From: JBBRQP01 sp038226175
GTDB lineage: Bacteria > Cyanobacteriota > Cyanobacteriia > Gloeobacterales > Anthocerotibacteraceae
DNA length: 12,982 nt
Direction: 5' to 3'
NCBI GenBank assembly: GCA_038226175.1
Contig: JBBRQP010000080.1
Location: forward strand, 1 to 12,982
Under the pieces are notes generated by a model, which did not search any database, was not told the DNA's origin, and saw nothing but the letters and a program-made list of their open reading frames with translations. This document shows positions 1 to 6,532 of this stretch, piece by piece. How positions within the stretch are numbered: the first letter of the stretch is position 1; the number at the start of each line of letters is the position of its first letter. Made by a program: the position numbers and the translations under genes.

Positions 1-319
1 TATAGCGGTCAAAGGCTTTTTTAACCCGTTCAGTACAGTTTTGTAAAACCTGAGAGTGAAGTTCGCCATATTCAGGAAATAGTTTCTTTATATTGAGTAA
101 ATCTTTTTTCTGCCAGTAATAATCAGGCTGTTCCACAGTGGGGGCAATATTACAGGAAGCGATAGAACAAGAGTTGACAGGACAGCGAGTAGACTCATAC
201 CAATTAAATCGTTCGGCTAGACGATAGTTATACTGACGACGCAATAGTTCAAGCCACTCATCTATTTGAGTGATTTGAGTAGGAGTAGGGCGCAACTTAT
301 ACTTGTAAGCAACTATTAT
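1..319 (-). CDS. TnpB-family transposon nuclease, N-terminal part, runs off window; start codon unclear
   Basis: The minus-strand frame is open from a TAA at 344-346 to the window edge. Near its start it reads YKYKLRPTPTQ, and near the edge it reads CTERVKKAFDRY. Both are hallmarks of the N-terminal domain of IS200/IS605- and IS607-type TnpB (OrfB), an RNA-guided nuclease ancestral to Cas12. About 105 residues are visible; the RuvC and zinc-finger parts lie outside the window. The residue where homologues normally carry Met aligns with ATA at 317-319. No ATG, GTG or TTG occurs in frame between the upstream stop and the conserved YKYKLR stretch. The copy may therefore be decayed, may start at a rare AUA, or may use an internal TTG within KLR. 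Family assignment is from motif recognition; inactivity is inference. Confidence 0.75.
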   Translation of the reverse strand, partial: MIVAYKYKLRPTPTQITQIDEWLELLRRQYNYRLAERFNWYESTRCPVNSCSIASCNIAPTVEQPDYYWQKKDLLNIKKLFPEYGELHSQVLQNCTERVKKAFDRY

Positions 320-340
320 GATGCAATCATGCCCTATCTC

Positions 341-424
341 TAGTTAACTTATGGCTCCCTATTGGTCGCATGGCTTATATCCCGATGACCCTACGGGTAT
401 ACCGCGGGGCTTACGCCATTTAAG
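341..424. mobile_element. Probable end region of the TnpB element, with small hairpins
   Basis: This is the non-coding stretch between the tnpB start and the stop codon of the next gene. It holds an imperfect inverted repeat (CCCG 381-384 with CGGG 394-397, extended by TAT/ATA with one bulge). An alternative tight hairpin is ACCC 388-391 with GGGT 395-398. A further GGC/GCC palindrome lies at 408-417. IS200/IS605-type elements carry subterminal hairpins recognised by the Y1 transposase, so this may be the element's end, but the exact boundary cannot be fixed from one copy. It could instead be a dispersed cyanobacterial repeat or a terminator for the Ntn hydrolase gene. Confidence 0.35.
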
Positions 425-1114
425 CTAAAAAATCTTTTGGTTAATCCATTGAAAGCCATTTTCTGGTCTAATTACAGCCAAATCAATCGCTCCACCACAG
501 CTCTGGGCATCATCAGAAAAACGTTGATACTGAATTTGCAAATTAACTAAAAATCGGGCAAACTCTAGACCATCTTGAAGTGTCATCGCATAATAAGGAA
601 TTCGCATCATCACATTAGCTTGCTGATCTAATTCAATATTAGTATAGGCAGGCGCGCGTCCCAATAATAACCTCGTAATCGCCTCAAACTCGCCATCCCA
701 AAAGCTCACTGATTCACTGAGATCAAATAAATGCTTATTGCCGTTCGCAAAGATATTTAGTTTGTAAATAACGCCATCAAAACCAGTTTTAGCTTGAGCA
801 TCAAATCCACTAATTAAGAAAGTTGTCGATAAACTATCAGCAGCAGGCAAAAAATTAAGAAGTTTTTCCGCTAACTCTTTGATCGATGAATAGTGAGCTG
901 TGATTTGATTAAATTCTTTGATCCACATGCTGACAGCCCGACCACCCAAAAAGCCTGTACCACACGTAAGCACAGCCGCATCTTTACCTAGGACAAAAAG
1001 CTTCTCTTGTGTATCACTGATATAGATAGTTTTTCCTTGCTCAGTTATGGTTAAGCGGCTATCTGCGGCGAGAATGAGTCCTTGAGCAACTTTGAAGGTT
1101 AGAATAATCGTCAC
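425..1114 (-). CDS. Proteasome-fold Ntn hydrolase (20S proteasome A/B-like), 229 aa
   Basis: The start is GTG at 1114, with a GAGA ribosome-binding element about 8 bases upstream. The second codon encodes Thr2, so Met removal would expose it directly. Counting from Thr2 as Thr1 of a proteasome beta subunit, GLILAADSR places Asp at position 17, matching the catalytic beta-subunit Asp. Lys38, in QEKLFVLG, fits the conserved catalytic Lys after a short insertion. Further family features are GTGFLGGRA (52-60), FLISGFDAQ (99-107) and DDAQSCGGAIDLAVI (201-215), the last recalling the D-x-x-S-GG region near the C-terminus. There is no signal peptide or membrane segment. It is neither a clear HslV nor a clear Anbu. 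Substrate, oligomeric state and any ATPase partner are unknown. The fold call is strong; proteolytic activity is inferred. Confidence 0.75.
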   Translation of the reverse strand: MTIILTFKVAQGLILAADSRLTITEQGKTIYISDTQEKLFVLGKDAAVLTCGTGFLGGRAVSMWIKEFNQITAHYSSIKELAEKLLNFLPAADSLSTTFLISGFDAQAKTGFDGVIYKLNIFANGNKHLFDLSESVSFWDGEFEAITRLLLGRAPAYTNIELDQQANVMMRIPYYAMTLQDGLEFARFLVNLQIQYQRFSDDAQSCGGAIDLAVIRPENGFQWINQKIF

Positions 1115-1161
1115 ACAAATTCTCGTTAGCGCACAGTAGGAGCGTGCAGATGTTGCTTGAT

Positions 1162-1189
1162 ATTATCACTATCCCTGAGGCTTCCACAA
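1162..1189 (-). promoter_or_regulatory. Candidate sigma70-type promoter for the Ntn hydrolase gene
   Basis: On the minus strand, TTGTGG (1184-1189) and GATAAT (1162-1167) are separated by 16 bases. This would place transcription start near 1155, about 40 bases before the GTG start at 1114. The -10 box is good and the -35 is moderate. It suggests the Ntn gene is transcribed separately from the recombinase gene upstream. Confidence 0.4.
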
Positions 1190-1232
1190 AACCTTGATCA
1201 ATTTTCAAGTCTTTGTAGCTTAACCTTGGTCA
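1190..1232 (-). promoter_or_regulatory. Pair of 11-bp direct repeats abutting the -35 box
   Basis: AACCTTGATCA (1190-1200) and AACCTTGGTCA (1222-1232) differ at one base and are spaced 32 bp apart, about three helical turns. The nearer copy touches the candidate -35 element of the Ntn gene promoter. That geometry would suit an activator or repressor binding one face of the DNA. No known regulator motif is recognised. Confidence 0.3.
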
Positions 1233-1266
1233 TATCCTGATTTCATCGACTTTTAGGATCTGATGG

Positions 1267-2385
1267 TCACTTGGCATACTCTCGTAAGGCACGACTGACT
1301 GCAGTTTGTTGATCGCGACGCGTTAACCACTGGTGGTAGACGCGGGTATGAACTTGGACACTATGCCCCATCATGGGCGCGATGATCGAGCTATCTAGCC
1401 CAAAGTGAATCGTACGCACAGCCCAGGCATGACGGAGCAAGTAAGGGTTAAAGGGCACACCATAACGACGAAATTGGGCATTAACGCGACTCCCCAGGGC
1501 TTTGGGTAGGGTTTGAGGACTGACTACGGGTAATATGCCTTCATTGAGATGAAACTGCGTCACCCATTGTGGATGAAAAGGCCAACATTCACGAGCACCG
1601 GTTTTGGTTTGATTCCCGATTTGTAAAGTGCTTTCGGTATTAGGCAGGGTCGTACTAAAAAAACATTCATGGGGACGTAGACCGTAGGTTGCCATCAAGC
1701 CATAGACAAACTGCCACTGAGGATTGGGAATTGCCTGAAACCAATGACTAATTGCGGCATCATCGGGTAATTCTCGGGGCAAGACCAGACGCTGACTATA
1801 AGTGCCGCGATAATCTTGCAAAAACTCAGTCTCTAGTCCTAAAAATATCAACAACTGCTTGAATGCCGTACAAGCATGTTGTCTGCCACGACTTTTGGCA
1901 GGGATATTAAGTAAGGTTTTCTGTATCCAAACTGACAAAGATAACCCAGGATACCTATGCGCTAGCTGACGTAAATGATTGAAATAAGGAACATAAACCG
2001 AGTGCAAAGTACGGGCACTTTTTTCACCTCGTTCGCGCAAAAAGTATTCCTGAAACGCTATCAACTGCTCCTCTAAGGGGCGTTGGGTGATTGGAGTTTC
2101 CCGCAGCAGTAGATAAGGTGTCCAATCAAAAGCTTGACGGGCTAACTGTCCGCCAATGGTCTTAGCTAGAGCTTCGGCATATTTCAAACCTTCGAGATTG
2201 GCATAGGTGCCAAGAGCCAGCCATTGTTGGTAAGGCGCTAGACGTGTTGCACCCGGACGTGGCGGGAAGGTCGCACGTAATAATAAACGCTCACCTTGGC
2301 GATAAATACTAACCCCAATGCGCGCTAATTTGAGTCTTTGGTTAACCTGTTGTATTTTGGGGTCGATGCGGCTATCGAAGCTCAT
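1267..2385 (-). CDS. Tyrosine site-specific recombinase (phage integrase family), 372 aa
   Basis: The C-terminal half carries the tyrosine recombinase catalytic set: Arg237 in YGLRPHE, a candidate beta-hairpin Lys261 in QTKTGAR, Arg318 in PYLLRHAW, His341 in MMGHSVQV, and nucleophile Tyr350 in HTRVYHQW. The His341-Tyr350 spacing is the same as in XerD. The position of the first His in the usual H-x-x-R motif is Tyr315, a substitution also seen in active integrases. The N-terminal 200 residues have RLLLRATFPPRPG and LALGTYANLEG (about 35-66), resembling arm-binding segments, followed by a helical core-binding region. The start ATG overlaps the end of the CPBP gene by 14 bp, so it appears to be a settled member of this gene run. 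No att site or phage gene is visible nearby. The target is unknown. Confidence 0.85.
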   Translation of the reverse strand: MSFDSRIDPKIQQVNQRLKLARIGVSIYRQGERLLLRATFPPRPGATRLAPYQQWLALGTYANLEGLKYAEALAKTIGGQLARQAFDWTPYLLLRETPITQRPLEEQLIAFQEYFLRERGEKSARTLHSVYVPYFNHLRQLAHRYPGLSLSVWIQKTLLNIPAKSRGRQHACTAFKQLLIFLGLETEFLQDYRGTYSQRLVLPRELPDDAAISHWFQAIPNPQWQFVYGLMATYGLRPHECFFSTTLPNTESTLQIGNQTKTGARECWPFHPQWVTQFHLNEGILPVVSPQTLPKALGSRVNAQFRRYGVPFNPYLLRHAWAVRTIHFGLDSSIIAPMMGHSVQVHTRVYHQWLTRRDQQTAVSRALREYAK

Positions 2386-3250
2386 GGGATACCAACAGTA
2401 TTTTTGTAATGAGCCAAACCGCTAGAGCCGTCATGCCTAAGAAAAATAAACCCACAATTCCCGCTAGGGGATTACCATTCAAACCCGTCCAAATTGGGTC
2501 AATGGTGCCCGTATATTTAACCAATCCAATCGTATTAATGACGATAATGCACCATACCCAACCCCAATGCAATCCTAAACTCAATCCCAAGCGATCCCGC
2601 AACCAAACCCGTGACCAGCCCAAAAGCAATCCCATTAAAATAAGCCCTGGAAACTGAGGCCAACTCGCCAGAATCGCAGCGGGTGGTTTGATAAAGTGAG
2701 CCATCGCAAAAATGACCGCACTGATCGTAATCGCTCCCGTCCAACCATAATCTTTGGCCCATAAATTAATAAAAAAGCCACGAAAGAGTAGTTCTTCAAT
2801 CAAGGTCAAGCCAAAGGCACTTGCAAATCCTACAAGGACGACTTGTGGCCAAGCTGAGGTCTGGATTGCCGTACCTCGAAGGGCGACCCAACCTAGCTGC
2901 GCCTCAAACTCAAATAGCAACAACATACCTATGACAGCCAAGGTTAAGCCAGCAGCCAAACTTAACCAATCTAAGCGGTCAGCGCGCAACCCATACTGAC
3001 TAAAGGGTTTACCATCGATCCAATGCGAAAAACTATTGAGTACTGTCAATAAAGTTAGATACAAGAAAACGGCGCCAATCAGATTTTGGGTATTACTAGG
3101 CGTATCACCCCACTGCCAGCCGGTAGCAAGCAAAATAATAGCGACTTGCGGTAACCACAAAATCACCAGAGCTAAGATAAAACTGCCTAGGCGTACCCAA
3201 GAAGAAGCCTGTTGTAGGGTAAGTTGGAGCGGCGCAAGTTTATGGAGCAT
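2372..3250 (-). CDS. CPBP-family (CAAX protease/bacteriocin-processing) intramembrane metalloprotease, 292 aa
   Basis: This is a polytopic membrane protein with roughly eight hydrophobic stretches (about 22-43, 58-74, 94-115, 134-150, 172-184, 200-212, 226-243, 263-285). The CPBP/Abi glutamic protease signature is present: IEELLFRGF (Glu152, Glu153, Arg157), then FAMAHF (His185), then LGLHWGW (His228). These residues form the membrane-buried active site of Rce1-like proteases. Members process prenylated or other membrane peptides, act in bacteriocin self-immunity, or have unknown roles; cyanobacteria carry several copies. The ATG at 3250 lies 53 bp downstream of the DUF427 gene, and its end overlaps the recombinase gene by 14 bp, suggesting cotranscription. 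The substrate cannot be inferred from context. Confidence 0.88.
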   Translation of the reverse strand: MLHKLAPLQLTLQQASSWVRLGSFILALVILWLPQVAIILLATGWQWGDTPSNTQNLIGAVFLYLTLLTVLNSFSHWIDGKPFSQYGLRADRLDWLSLAAGLTLAVIGMLLLFEFEAQLGWVALRGTAIQTSAWPQVVLVGFASAFGLTLIEELLFRGFFINLWAKDYGWTGAITISAVIFAMAHFIKPPAAILASWPQFPGLILMGLLLGWSRVWLRDRLGLSLGLHWGWVWCIIVINTIGLVKYTGTIDPIWTGLNGNPLAGIVGLFFLGMTALAVWLITKILLVSHELR

Positions 3251-3303
3251 GACCCAACACGCATCTTATTTTATGACCTCGCGTATCCCCACCCTGTGTT
3301 GGC

Positions 3304-3588
3304 CTAGGCTTCAACTTTGACCCCCTTCCAAAACGCAACCCGCCCGGTGATTTGTTTGGCAGCATCCTTAGGCGTGGGGTAGTACCAAGCGGCATCCTTA
3401 TTGACCTTGCCATCCACAACGACATCATAATAACTAGCGATGCCTTTCCAAGGACAAGTTGTATGGGTACTACTAGGCTGAAAATAGCTCATATCTACAG
3501 ATTCAATCGGAAAGTAGGCATTACCTTCCACGGTCTCACAGCTATTACTTTGGGCGAGGGTTGCGCCATTCCAGGTTGCTTTAGACAT
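3304..3588 (-). CDS. DUF427 domain protein, 94 aa
   Basis: This small soluble protein is filled by one DUF427 domain. Seen are the family signatures ATWNGA (4-9), EGNAYFPIESV (21-31), THTTCPWKG (41-49), ASYYDVVVDG (51-60) and AAWYYPTPKDAA (66-77). The frame remains open 29 codons further upstream, but the ATG at 3588 is preferred. It has a GGAGAA ribosome-binding site about 7 bases upstream, it matches the usual start of the family, and it removes an overlap with the CRR7-like gene. The family is widespread in bacteria and plants. It has a beta-rich fold and no agreed biochemical function. The gene lies 40 bp downstream of the CRR7-like gene and 53 bp upstream of the CPBP gene on the same strand. 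Confidence 0.9.
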   Translation of the reverse strand: MSKATWNGATLAQSNSCETVEGNAYFPIESVDMSYFQPSSTHTTCPWKGIASYYDVVVDGKVNKDAAWYYPTPKDAAKQITGRVAFWKGVKVEA

Positions 3589-3628
3589 TGCTTGTTCTCC
3601 AAAGATATCTCTATTTATTGTACGTCGG

Positions 3629-3880
3629 CTACCAATCACGGCGGCGCGAGGACGGACGATCAAGGCGTGTGACATACCATTGACAGTAGTGACCGGGTTG
3701 CAAGGTCAGTTCGCAGGCAGTATTGAGCAGGTGCGTGACAGCGGCTTCTACATCATCGGCTTGAGCATGTAGATAACTTGCAAGTAAGGTGCGCAATTGC
3801 GCCTCGGTGACAAATCGTTCCTCCGCTCCAGTTTCGAGAAGAACGTAATAAACTTCGTCATCAGTGGCGGTTTCAGCCAT
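3629..3880 (-). CDS. Chlororespiratory reduction 7 (CRR7)-like small protein, 83 aa
   Basis: This short soluble protein has an acidic N-terminus. YYVLLETGAEERFVT (11-25) and HLLNTACELTLQPGHYCQWY (50-69) resemble, from memory, cyanobacterial proteins annotated as chlororespiratory reduction protein 7. In plants CRR7 is a factor for assembly and stability of the chloroplast NDH complex; the role in cyanobacteria is not established. The ATG at 3880 overlaps the stop of the ycf37-like gene by 8 bp (ATGGCTGA), indicating translational coupling. The C-terminal tail (PSSRRRDW) is basic and probably variable. Its placement next to ycf37-like and ycf3 supports a photosynthetic-complex role. The alternative is a conserved cyanobacterial hypothetical protein. 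Confidence 0.65.
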   Translation of the reverse strand: MAETATDDEVYYVLLETGAEERFVTEAQLRTLLASYLHAQADDVEAAVTHLLNTACELTLQPGHYCQWYVTRLDRPSSRRRDW

Positions 3881-4403
3881 TTTTAGATTCCGTCGCTGGC
3901 AGACGTTTGCGCATGATGTTCAAGCGTTTGAGGGCTAATTCATTTTTGGGCTGGGTGGTCAGAATTTTTTCGTAGCAAGCCAGAGCGAGGGCGATTTCAG
4001 ACTTTTGTTCATAAACGCTGGCTAAGTTACTCAGAGCTGATACATAATCAGGCTTATATCTGACGGCATCGCGATAGGACTTGAGCGCCAGTTCACTTTG
4101 ATTTTGCCGAACATAAGCAAAACCCAGGTTATTATGAGCCTGAGCATAGTCAGATTTGAGTTCGATTGCTTTTTTGAATTGGCGAATCGCTTCTTCGTAG
4201 AGACGTTTTTCGATATAGGCACAGCCCAACTCATAATGCTCTTCAGGCGTACCAGTACCTCTCGCTAACCGGGGCTGTAAGCGTGAAATAATCGTTTGAT
4301 AGCCGCGATTGCGTAGCACCTGACCAAATACCTGCCAGGCGATCCAGACTAAAATCAGCAGGAAGCTGACCAGATAGACTAAGGTCAAGGTTCCGTTATT
4401 CAT
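3873..4403 (-). CDS. ycf37: Ycf37-like TPR membrane protein, photosystem I assembly, 176 aa
   Basis: The N-terminal hydrophobic segment (about 7-29) would anchor the protein in the thylakoid membrane. It is followed by three tetratricopeptide repeats (about 54-87, 88-121 and 122-155), including EEAIRQFKKAIELK and NNLGFAYVRQNQSELALKSY. This architecture, the length, and segments such as HYELGCAYIEKRLY match Synechocystis Ycf37, which stabilises photosystem I and its trimers. The frame extends to a TTG at 4412, but the ATG at 4403 is preferred because an AAGAG motif sits about 8 bases upstream. The start overlaps a candidate 48-codon gene by 8 bp and the stop overlaps the CRR7-like gene by 8 bp. 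Generic TPR protein is the alternative, but position beside ycf3 favours Ycf37. Confidence 0.78.
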   Translation of the reverse strand: MNNGTLTLVYLVSFLLILVWIAWQVFGQVLRNRGYQTIISRLQPRLARGTGTPEEHYELGCAYIEKRLYEEAIRQFKKAIELKSDYAQAHNNLGFAYVRQNQSELALKSYRDAVRYKPDYVSALSNLASVYEQKSEIALALACYEKILTTQPKNELALKRLNIMRKRLPATESKNG

Positions 4404-4542
4404 GGGCGACAACTCTTACGACTTCGGTCACTTTTTTTTTCACCGGAGGTACAGACTGCGGCTGTGTTTTTTTGATGGGTTGCGTATTGAGCACCGCCTC
4501 TATCAATTGCGGATCAAGACCGAAACAACAGTCACGTTCCAT
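4396..4542 (-). CDS. Candidate small gene (48 aa) overlapping the ycf37-like start
   Basis: The minus-strand frame starts at ATG 4542 (or the adjacent GTG at 4545) and stops at TAA 4396-4398, 8 bp inside the ycf37-like gene. The product begins MERDCCFGLDPQLIEAVL and ends in a basic, valine-rich tail, VKKKVTEVVRVVAHE. It has no signal peptide or membrane segment. Codons 35-37 form an uninterrupted A9 run (plus-strand T9 at about 4431-4440), a potential slippage site. The ycf37 frame is closed immediately upstream of its TTG, so slippage would not fuse the two. The nearest good purine-rich motif (AAAGGA) is over 20 bases upstream of the ATG, too far for a normal site, which weakens the call. 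It could instead be leader RNA. No homologue is recognised. Confidence 0.4.
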   Translation of the reverse strand: MERDCCFGLDPQLIEAVLNTQPIKKTQPQSVPPVKKKVTEVVRVVAHE

Positions 4543-4727
4543 CACAGTTGACTCACGATACGTCCTTTATCATCGCTTAATTTTTCCGATTCGGGTACTG
4601 TTGGCCTGATGCGCTCACCTCAGATCGGCCCAGTCCATAATGACTGTAGTAGAGAAAATTAACATTCCCTCCCTGCACTTCTACCCAACTCAATGGCACA
4701 CTAAAGAAAATCCCCAAGGATACTGCC

Positions 4728-5243
4728 GTGCCGCGTAGTCAGCGTAACGATAATTTCATCGACAAATCTTTTACGGTTATGGCCGACCTGATTCTCAAAA
4801 TCATGCCTGTCAAAGCCTCCGATAAAGAAGCCTTTGCCTACTACCGTGATGGCATGGCAGCCCAAGCTGATGGAGATTATGCCGAATCCCTCGAAAACTA
4901 TACGGAAGCACTTAAGCTTGAAGAAAATCCAATTGATCGCTCATACATCCTTTACAACATTGGGTTGATCAAACAAGCTAATGGCGAACTCGAAGCCGCG
5001 CTTGATTATTACACGCAGAGCTTAGAAGTTAACCCTCAGCATCTTTCGGGGATGAACAATGCAGCAGTGATTTATTTTGAATTTGCGCGTAAACTCGAAA
5101 CCGAAGATGGCGATCAAGATACCGTCGAAGGCTATTACGATAAAGCTGCCCAACTATGGATCAAGGCCGTTCGTATCGCCCCCAACAACTATATTGAAGC
5201 CCAAAACTGGCTCAAAACTACCGGACGCGCCGAACTCTACTGA
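4728..5243 (+). CDS. ycf3: Photosystem I assembly protein Ycf3, 171 aa
   Basis: Ycf3 is a thylakoid-associated TPR chaperone that helps assemble the PsaA/PsaB core of photosystem I. The protein starts MPRSQRNDNFIDKSFTVMAD, the nearly invariant Ycf3 N-terminus. It continues with TPR units at about 35-68 (AFAYYRDGMAAQADGDYAES) and 72-105 (SYILYNIGLIKQANGELEAA) and a third near 120-153, ending with the conserved NNYIEAQNWLKTTGR. Length matches the usual 170-173 residues. Translation begins at GTG 4728, with AAGGA at 4716-4720, 7 bases upstream. The second repeat (QHLSGMNNAAVIYFEFARKL) is more diverged than the ends. It is divergent from the ycf37-like run across about 185-325 bp, and desA follows on the same strand after 91 bp. 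Confidence 0.97.
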   Translation: MPRSQRNDNFIDKSFTVMADLILKIMPVKASDKEAFAYYRDGMAAQADGDYAESLENYTEALKLEENPIDRSYILYNIGLIKQANGELEAALDYYTQSLEVNPQHLSGMNNAAVIYFEFARKLETEDGDQDTVEGYYDKAAQLWIKAVRIAPNNYIEAQNWLKTTGRAELY

Positions 5244-5334
5244 CAAGCTGAGAACTTCCTGATACTGTGGAAATCGGGCATCAGTCCGCTAGGTGTTGCG
5301 ACCTACTGACATTTTCCTAATGAGGCAATGCTGC

Positions 5335-6393
5335 ATGGTTTCCGTTCCTGTTTCCGAGATGAGCCGTCCCGACCCCCGAATTGCCAAACTTCGCCAACAG
5401 GCAACGCTACAAGATGTACTCAAAACTATTCCCAAAAGCTGTTTCCAAAAAGACCCAGTCAAAGCTGGCGTTGGGGTGGGACTCAATATTTTTTTTGTGG
5501 CCTTGGGCTATTGGGCTTTAGCCGTCAATCCTTGGTGGTTTTTGTTTCCAGTGCTGTGGGTACTGACGGGCACAGCCTTGACCGGCTTTTTTGTGATTGC
5601 CCATGATTGTGCGCACCGCTCATTTTCCAATAATCGCTTACTCAATGATTTGATCGGTCACACACTTTTGCTGCCGATTTTATACCCATTTCACAGTTGG
5701 CGTATTAAGCACGACCAACATCACCGTTTTACAAATAATCTGGGCTGGGATAATGCTTGGACTCCGCTCTCAGTCGAAGGTTTCCGCAATGCACCCCGTT
5801 GGTATCAACATTTTTATACGATTGCTCGCACCGGGGGTTGGTGGTTAGCCTCAATTGGTCACTGGATCGGTCTACACTTTTCTGCGAGCCTTTATAAAGA
5901 AGGCAAAGACCGTCAAGATATGCAGTTTTCTGTTGCAACAGTGCTGATTTTTGCGGCAGTTCTTTTTCCGGCTTTGCTTTGGTTTGGCGGCTTGTGGGCA
6001 GTAGTTAATTTTTGGTTAATGCCTTTCTTGGTCTATCACTTTTGGATGAGTACCTTTACTATCGTCCATCACACCATTGAAGAGATCCCCTTTTATCAAG
6101 AGCAAGACTGGGATCCGATTTTGGGACAACTGTTCTCGACGGTGCATTGCCGATACCCCGCTTGGGTAGAATTTATGTGTCATGACATCAATGTCCATAT
6201 TCCCCATCACATCAGTACGGGCATACCCTACTACAATTTGCGGGCTGCACACACGGCACTCAAAGCCAACTGGTCTGAGTACATGCATGAGACGACGTTT
6301 TCTTGGGCATTGATGCAGCGCATTATCAGCCGTTGTCATTTACACGACGAGCGGGGTGCTTATTTGCCGTTTAGTGTGCTTGAGCGAAAATAG
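5335..6393 (+). CDS. desA: DesA-type acyl-lipid (delta-12 class) fatty acid desaturase, 352 aa
   Basis: This integral membrane di-iron desaturase would introduce a double bond into acyl chains of membrane glycerolipids, using ferredoxin. The three histidine boxes are present in this numbering: HDCAH (90-94), HDQHH (126-130) and HIPHH (288-292). Paired hydrophobic segments lie at about 43-92 and 200-235. YPFHSWR, FWLMPFLVYHFWMSTFTIVHH and CHDINVHIPHH regions closely recall cyanobacterial DesA, which has about 351 residues. The frame is open from a GTG at 5293. The ATG at 5335 is chosen because GAGG lies about 9 bases upstream and the resulting length fits. A later ATG at 5359 is less likely. 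DesB (omega-3) is the main alternative; I favour delta-12 on overall resemblance. Confidence 0.88.
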   Translation: MVSVPVSEMSRPDPRIAKLRQQATLQDVLKTIPKSCFQKDPVKAGVGVGLNIFFVALGYWALAVNPWWFLFPVLWVLTGTALTGFFVIAHDCAHRSFSNNRLLNDLIGHTLLLPILYPFHSWRIKHDQHHRFTNNLGWDNAWTPLSVEGFRNAPRWYQHFYTIARTGGWWLASIGHWIGLHFSASLYKEGKDRQDMQFSVATVLIFAAVLFPALLWFGGLWAVVNFWLMPFLVYHFWMSTFTIVHHTIEEIPFYQEQDWDPILGQLFSTVHCRYPAWVEFMCHDINVHIPHHISTGIPYYNLRAAHTALKANWSEYMHETTFSWALMQRIISRCHLHDERGAYLPFSVLERK

Positions 6394-6494
6394 TTGAGAT
6401 TGGTCTCGAAGAGATGCATAAATTTATGTTGTCCTCACTATTTATGGATATAGGGCAATCATTAATACCATTCGCCAATACCGGCACTATAGAG

Positions 6495-6528
6495 TAGAAA
6501 GCCGCCTCAGCTAAAGGGCGGCTTTCTA
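6495..6528. terminator. Bidirectional hairpin terminator between desA and the HAD gene
   Basis: There is a perfect 12-bp stem, TAGAAAGCCGCC (6495-6506) with GGCGGCTTTCTA (6517-6528), and a 10-base loop. On the plus strand it is followed by TTATT. On the minus strand the 3' flank is A/T-mixed. It lies just before the converging stop codons and would end transcription of desA and of the HAD hydrolase gene. Confidence 0.75.
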
Positions 6529-6532
6529 TTAT

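Noticed and set aside
2409..2999. Plus-strand frames opposite the CPBP gene, rich in Pro, Asn and Lys
   Set aside because: The composition is that of the antisense of hydrophobic membrane codons; no motifs.
3254..3302. Inverted repeat CCAACAC/GTGTTGG between the DUF427 and CPBP genes
   Set aside because: A 7-bp stem with a 35-base loop is weak and has no T-run; probably chance.
3589..3675. 29-codon upstream extension of the DUF427 frame
   Set aside because: It overlaps the CRR7-like gene, while the internal ATG at 3588 has a clear GGAGAA site.
5293..5334. GTG start giving a longer desaturase
   Set aside because: It has no ribosome-binding site and exceeds the usual DesA length; ATG 5335 fits both.
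6417..6428. Perfect 12-bp palindrome CATAAATTTATG after desA
   Set aside because: It is AT-only apart from its ends and isolated; no promoter or paired site is associated.
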